64,000 bases of DNA from Streptosporangium amethystogenes (GTDB lineage Bacteria; Actinomycetota; Actinomycetes; Streptosporangiales; Streptosporangiaceae). The position numbers and the translations under genes are program-made. The stretch covers positions 1-64,000 of the forward strand of contig NZ_JOEQ01000019.1 of NCBI RefSeq assembly GCF_000721075.1. Reading direction: 5' to 3'. A model generated the notes under the pieces. That model was not told where the DNA came from. It was given only the letters and a program-made list of their open reading frames with translations, and did no database searches. Numbering within the stretch: position 1 is the stretch's first letter; each line of letters starts with the position of its first letter. This document shows, piece after piece, positions 62,757 to 64,000 of the stretch.

Positions 62757-63284
62757 ATGGCCGCAGGTACCAAGGAGAGCAGTCGTCTGGAAGAGCGTTT
62801 CCGTCTCTGGGACTCGGACGGCGACGGTGTGATCGAGCGCTCGGACTTCGAATCCGAGGCCGACGACATCGTCACCGGTCTGGGCGCTCAGGGCACCCCG
62901 AAGGGCGCCGAGCTTCGGCAGGTCTACCTGGCCATGTTCGACCGCCTGTCCAGGGCCGCGGGCACTCCCCAGATGGACAAGGGCCAGTTCGTCCAGGCCG
63001 CCAACCAGGAGATCATCAGCAAGGGCGACGCCGGATTCGCCAGCGTGGTGGGTCCCACCATCCAGGCCATCGTCAACGTCCTGGACGGCGACGGCGACGG
63101 CGAGATCAGTCAGACGGAGATGACCAAGTGGTTCGAGGCCGTCGGCCTTGAGCCGGACGTGGCCGCTCAGGCGTTCCGGGAGCTGGACACCGACGGCACC
63201 GGCCGGCTCTCCGTGACGGAGCTGATCGACGCGGTTCGCGACTACCACCTCGGCAAGAACGACATTCCCCTGCTGGGCCGCTGA
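62757..63284 (+). CDS. Calerythrin-like EF-hand calcium-binding protein
   Basis: 175 residues from ATG 62757 with GGAAAGGA upstream. Canonical EF-hand loops lie at 19-30 (DSDGDGVIERSD), 110-121 (DGDGDGEISQTE) and 144-155 (DTDGTGRLSVTE); the second, near residues 55-82, has lost its ligands. Length and this 1/3/4 pattern match calerythrin of Saccharopolyspora. It binds calcium in the cytosol. It is not obviously part of the adjacent pathway. Confidence 0.92.
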   Translation: MAAGTKESSRLEERFRLWDSDGDGVIERSDFESEADDIVTGLGAQGTPKGAELRQVYLAMFDRLSRAAGTPQMDKGQFVQAANQEIISKGDAGFASVVGPTIQAIVNVLDGDGDGEISQTEMTKWFEAVGLEPDVAAQAFRELDTDGTGRLSVTELIDAVRDYHLGKNDIPLLGR

Positions 63285-63449
63285 TCCAGACGCGTCCACC
63301 GCGCGCCCGCCGTGCGGTTGCCCGGAGGCGCCCCGGACAGCCCACGGCTGGTGCGACCGGACGCGCGAAACCGACGCGTAGCCTCCCGCGCCATGCCGCC
63401 GTGCTCTCTGGACCTGCTCTCCCCGACCGTGCCGCACAGGAAGAGAGCC

Positions 63450-64000
63450 ATGGAGAAGATCCTCCCTCCTCCCGCGACATCCCCGGCGCGAACCGAGCCC
63501 GCGCCGATCCCCTTCTTCACCCAGGCCACGTCGTTCGGTGAGCTGTGGTCCGAGATCCGTGCTCACTGCGTCGACATCCTGGACCGGGGCAAGTTCTCGC
63601 ACGGCGCCAAGGTCGCGGAGTTCGAGGGGGCGCTCGCCCGGTGGACCGGCGCGAGACACGTCGTCGGTGTCAACTCCGGTACCGACGCACTGGTGTTGCT
63701 GCTGCGCGCCGCCGGACTGCGCCCCGGAGACGAGGTCATCGTCCCCGCCTACACCTTCATCGCCACGGCCGGCTCGGTGGTGCTCGCCGGAGGCGTGCCC
63801 GTCTTCGCGGACATCGAGGAGCACGGGTACGGGATCGATCCGCGGTCCGTGGACGCCGTGGTGACCCCCCGCAGCCGGATGGTCATGCCGGTGCACCTGT
63901 TCGATCGCCTCGCGGACATGCGGGGCGTGCACGAGGTGGCGCGAAGACACGGGCTGACCGTCCTGGAGGACAGCGCCGAAGCCATCGGCATGCGTCTGGA
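63450..64000 (+). CDS. DegT/DnrJ/EryC1/StrS aminotransferase, C-terminus beyond right edge
   Basis: The window holds about 183 N-terminal residues from ATG 63450 (AGGAAGAG 4-5 nt upstream); ATG 63393 in frame would add 19. The start of the domain is clear: FSHGAKVAEFEGALARWTGARHVVGVNSGTDALVLLLRA and GDEVIVPAYTFIATAGSVVLAGGVPVFADI, the PLP cofactor half of this family. The Lys-bearing part lies outside. Such enzymes transaminate keto-sugars and aminocyclitols, which fits the oxidoreductases in the preceding operon. Confidence 0.88.
   Translation, partial: MEKILPPPATSPARTEPAPIPFFTQATSFGELWSEIRAHCVDILDRGKFSHGAKVAEFEGALARWTGARHVVGVNSGTDALVLLLRAAGLRPGDEVIVPAYTFIATAGSVVLAGGVPVFADIEEHGYGIDPRSVDAVVTPRSRMVMPVHLFDRLADMRGVHEVARRHGLTVLEDSAEAIGMRL

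Overview
This is a high-GC, gene-dense actinomycete chromosome window: GTG and TTG starts are frequent, many genes overlap by 4 bp (ATGA or GTGA), and F420-type luciferase-like oxidoreductases, LCP proteins, an AfsR/SARP regulator and an SCO5389-like protein are present. The mix fits the Streptosporangiaceae (Streptosporangium or Nonomuraea type), but that placement is inference. I see no rRNA, tRNA, CRISPR array, insertion sequence or phage block.

Region by region: 0-12 kb holds single genes and small pairs: a proline-rich exported protein cut by the left edge, a luciferase-like oxidoreductase with an amidase, a DUF1232 protein, an amidohydrolase, two tandem paralogous membrane proteins, SURF1, HxlR and TetR regulators, an acetyltransferase and a long methyltransferase whose 3' end carries a cluster of DnaA-box-like 9-mers. 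12-20 kb has an AfsR-like SARP regulator with a SARP-type direct-repeat site upstream, a small secreted protein with a clear terminator, and an aminotransferase/LysR divergent pair. 19.5-23 kb has rnhB, an F420-type oxidoreductase, an SCO5389-like protein and a MinD-like ATPase with a Zur-like box in front. 23-28 kb is a cell-surface locus: an LPFTG sortase substrate with three DUF11 repeats, a second DUF11-like anchored protein, an LCP ligase and a membrane protein.

28.2-33.5 kb is a five-gene, fully overlapping operon with OleA-, OleC- and OleD-like enzymes plus a P450 and a glycosyltransferase, but no OleB. It looks like a lipid or beta-lactone natural-product pathway. 33.6-42.1 kb carries an MFS transporter, an ArsR metal sensor, a sugar-type ABC binding lipoprotein, a GlxA-type AraC regulator, a second LCP protein, an acetyltransferase and an ABC exporter.

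42.2-51.2 kb is a seven-gene minus-strand operon of exported or membrane-anchored proline-rich proteins around an EspI/Rv3876-like ParA ATPase. It includes a remarkable sigma-factor-like/ZAS zinc motif/transmembrane/BACON-like fusion and ends with a GH16 glucanase-like enzyme; no ESX core genes are in view. 51.8-53.4 kb has small cytosolic proteins (DUF2795, a zinc ribbon, a DUF6400-like protein). 53.5-55.8 kb encodes a Tat-exported polysaccharide lyase family 8 enzyme.

56.7-62.5 kb is a six-gene translationally coupled operon (two Gfo/Idh/MocA dehydrogenases, a xylose-isomerase-like TIM barrel, an M20 amidohydrolase, an Ldh-type dehydrogenase, a small unknown protein). After a calerythrin-like EF-hand protein comes a DegT/DnrJ/EryC1 aminotransferase cut by the right edge. 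Together these suggest an amino-sugar or aminocyclitol-like pathway that continues past the window.
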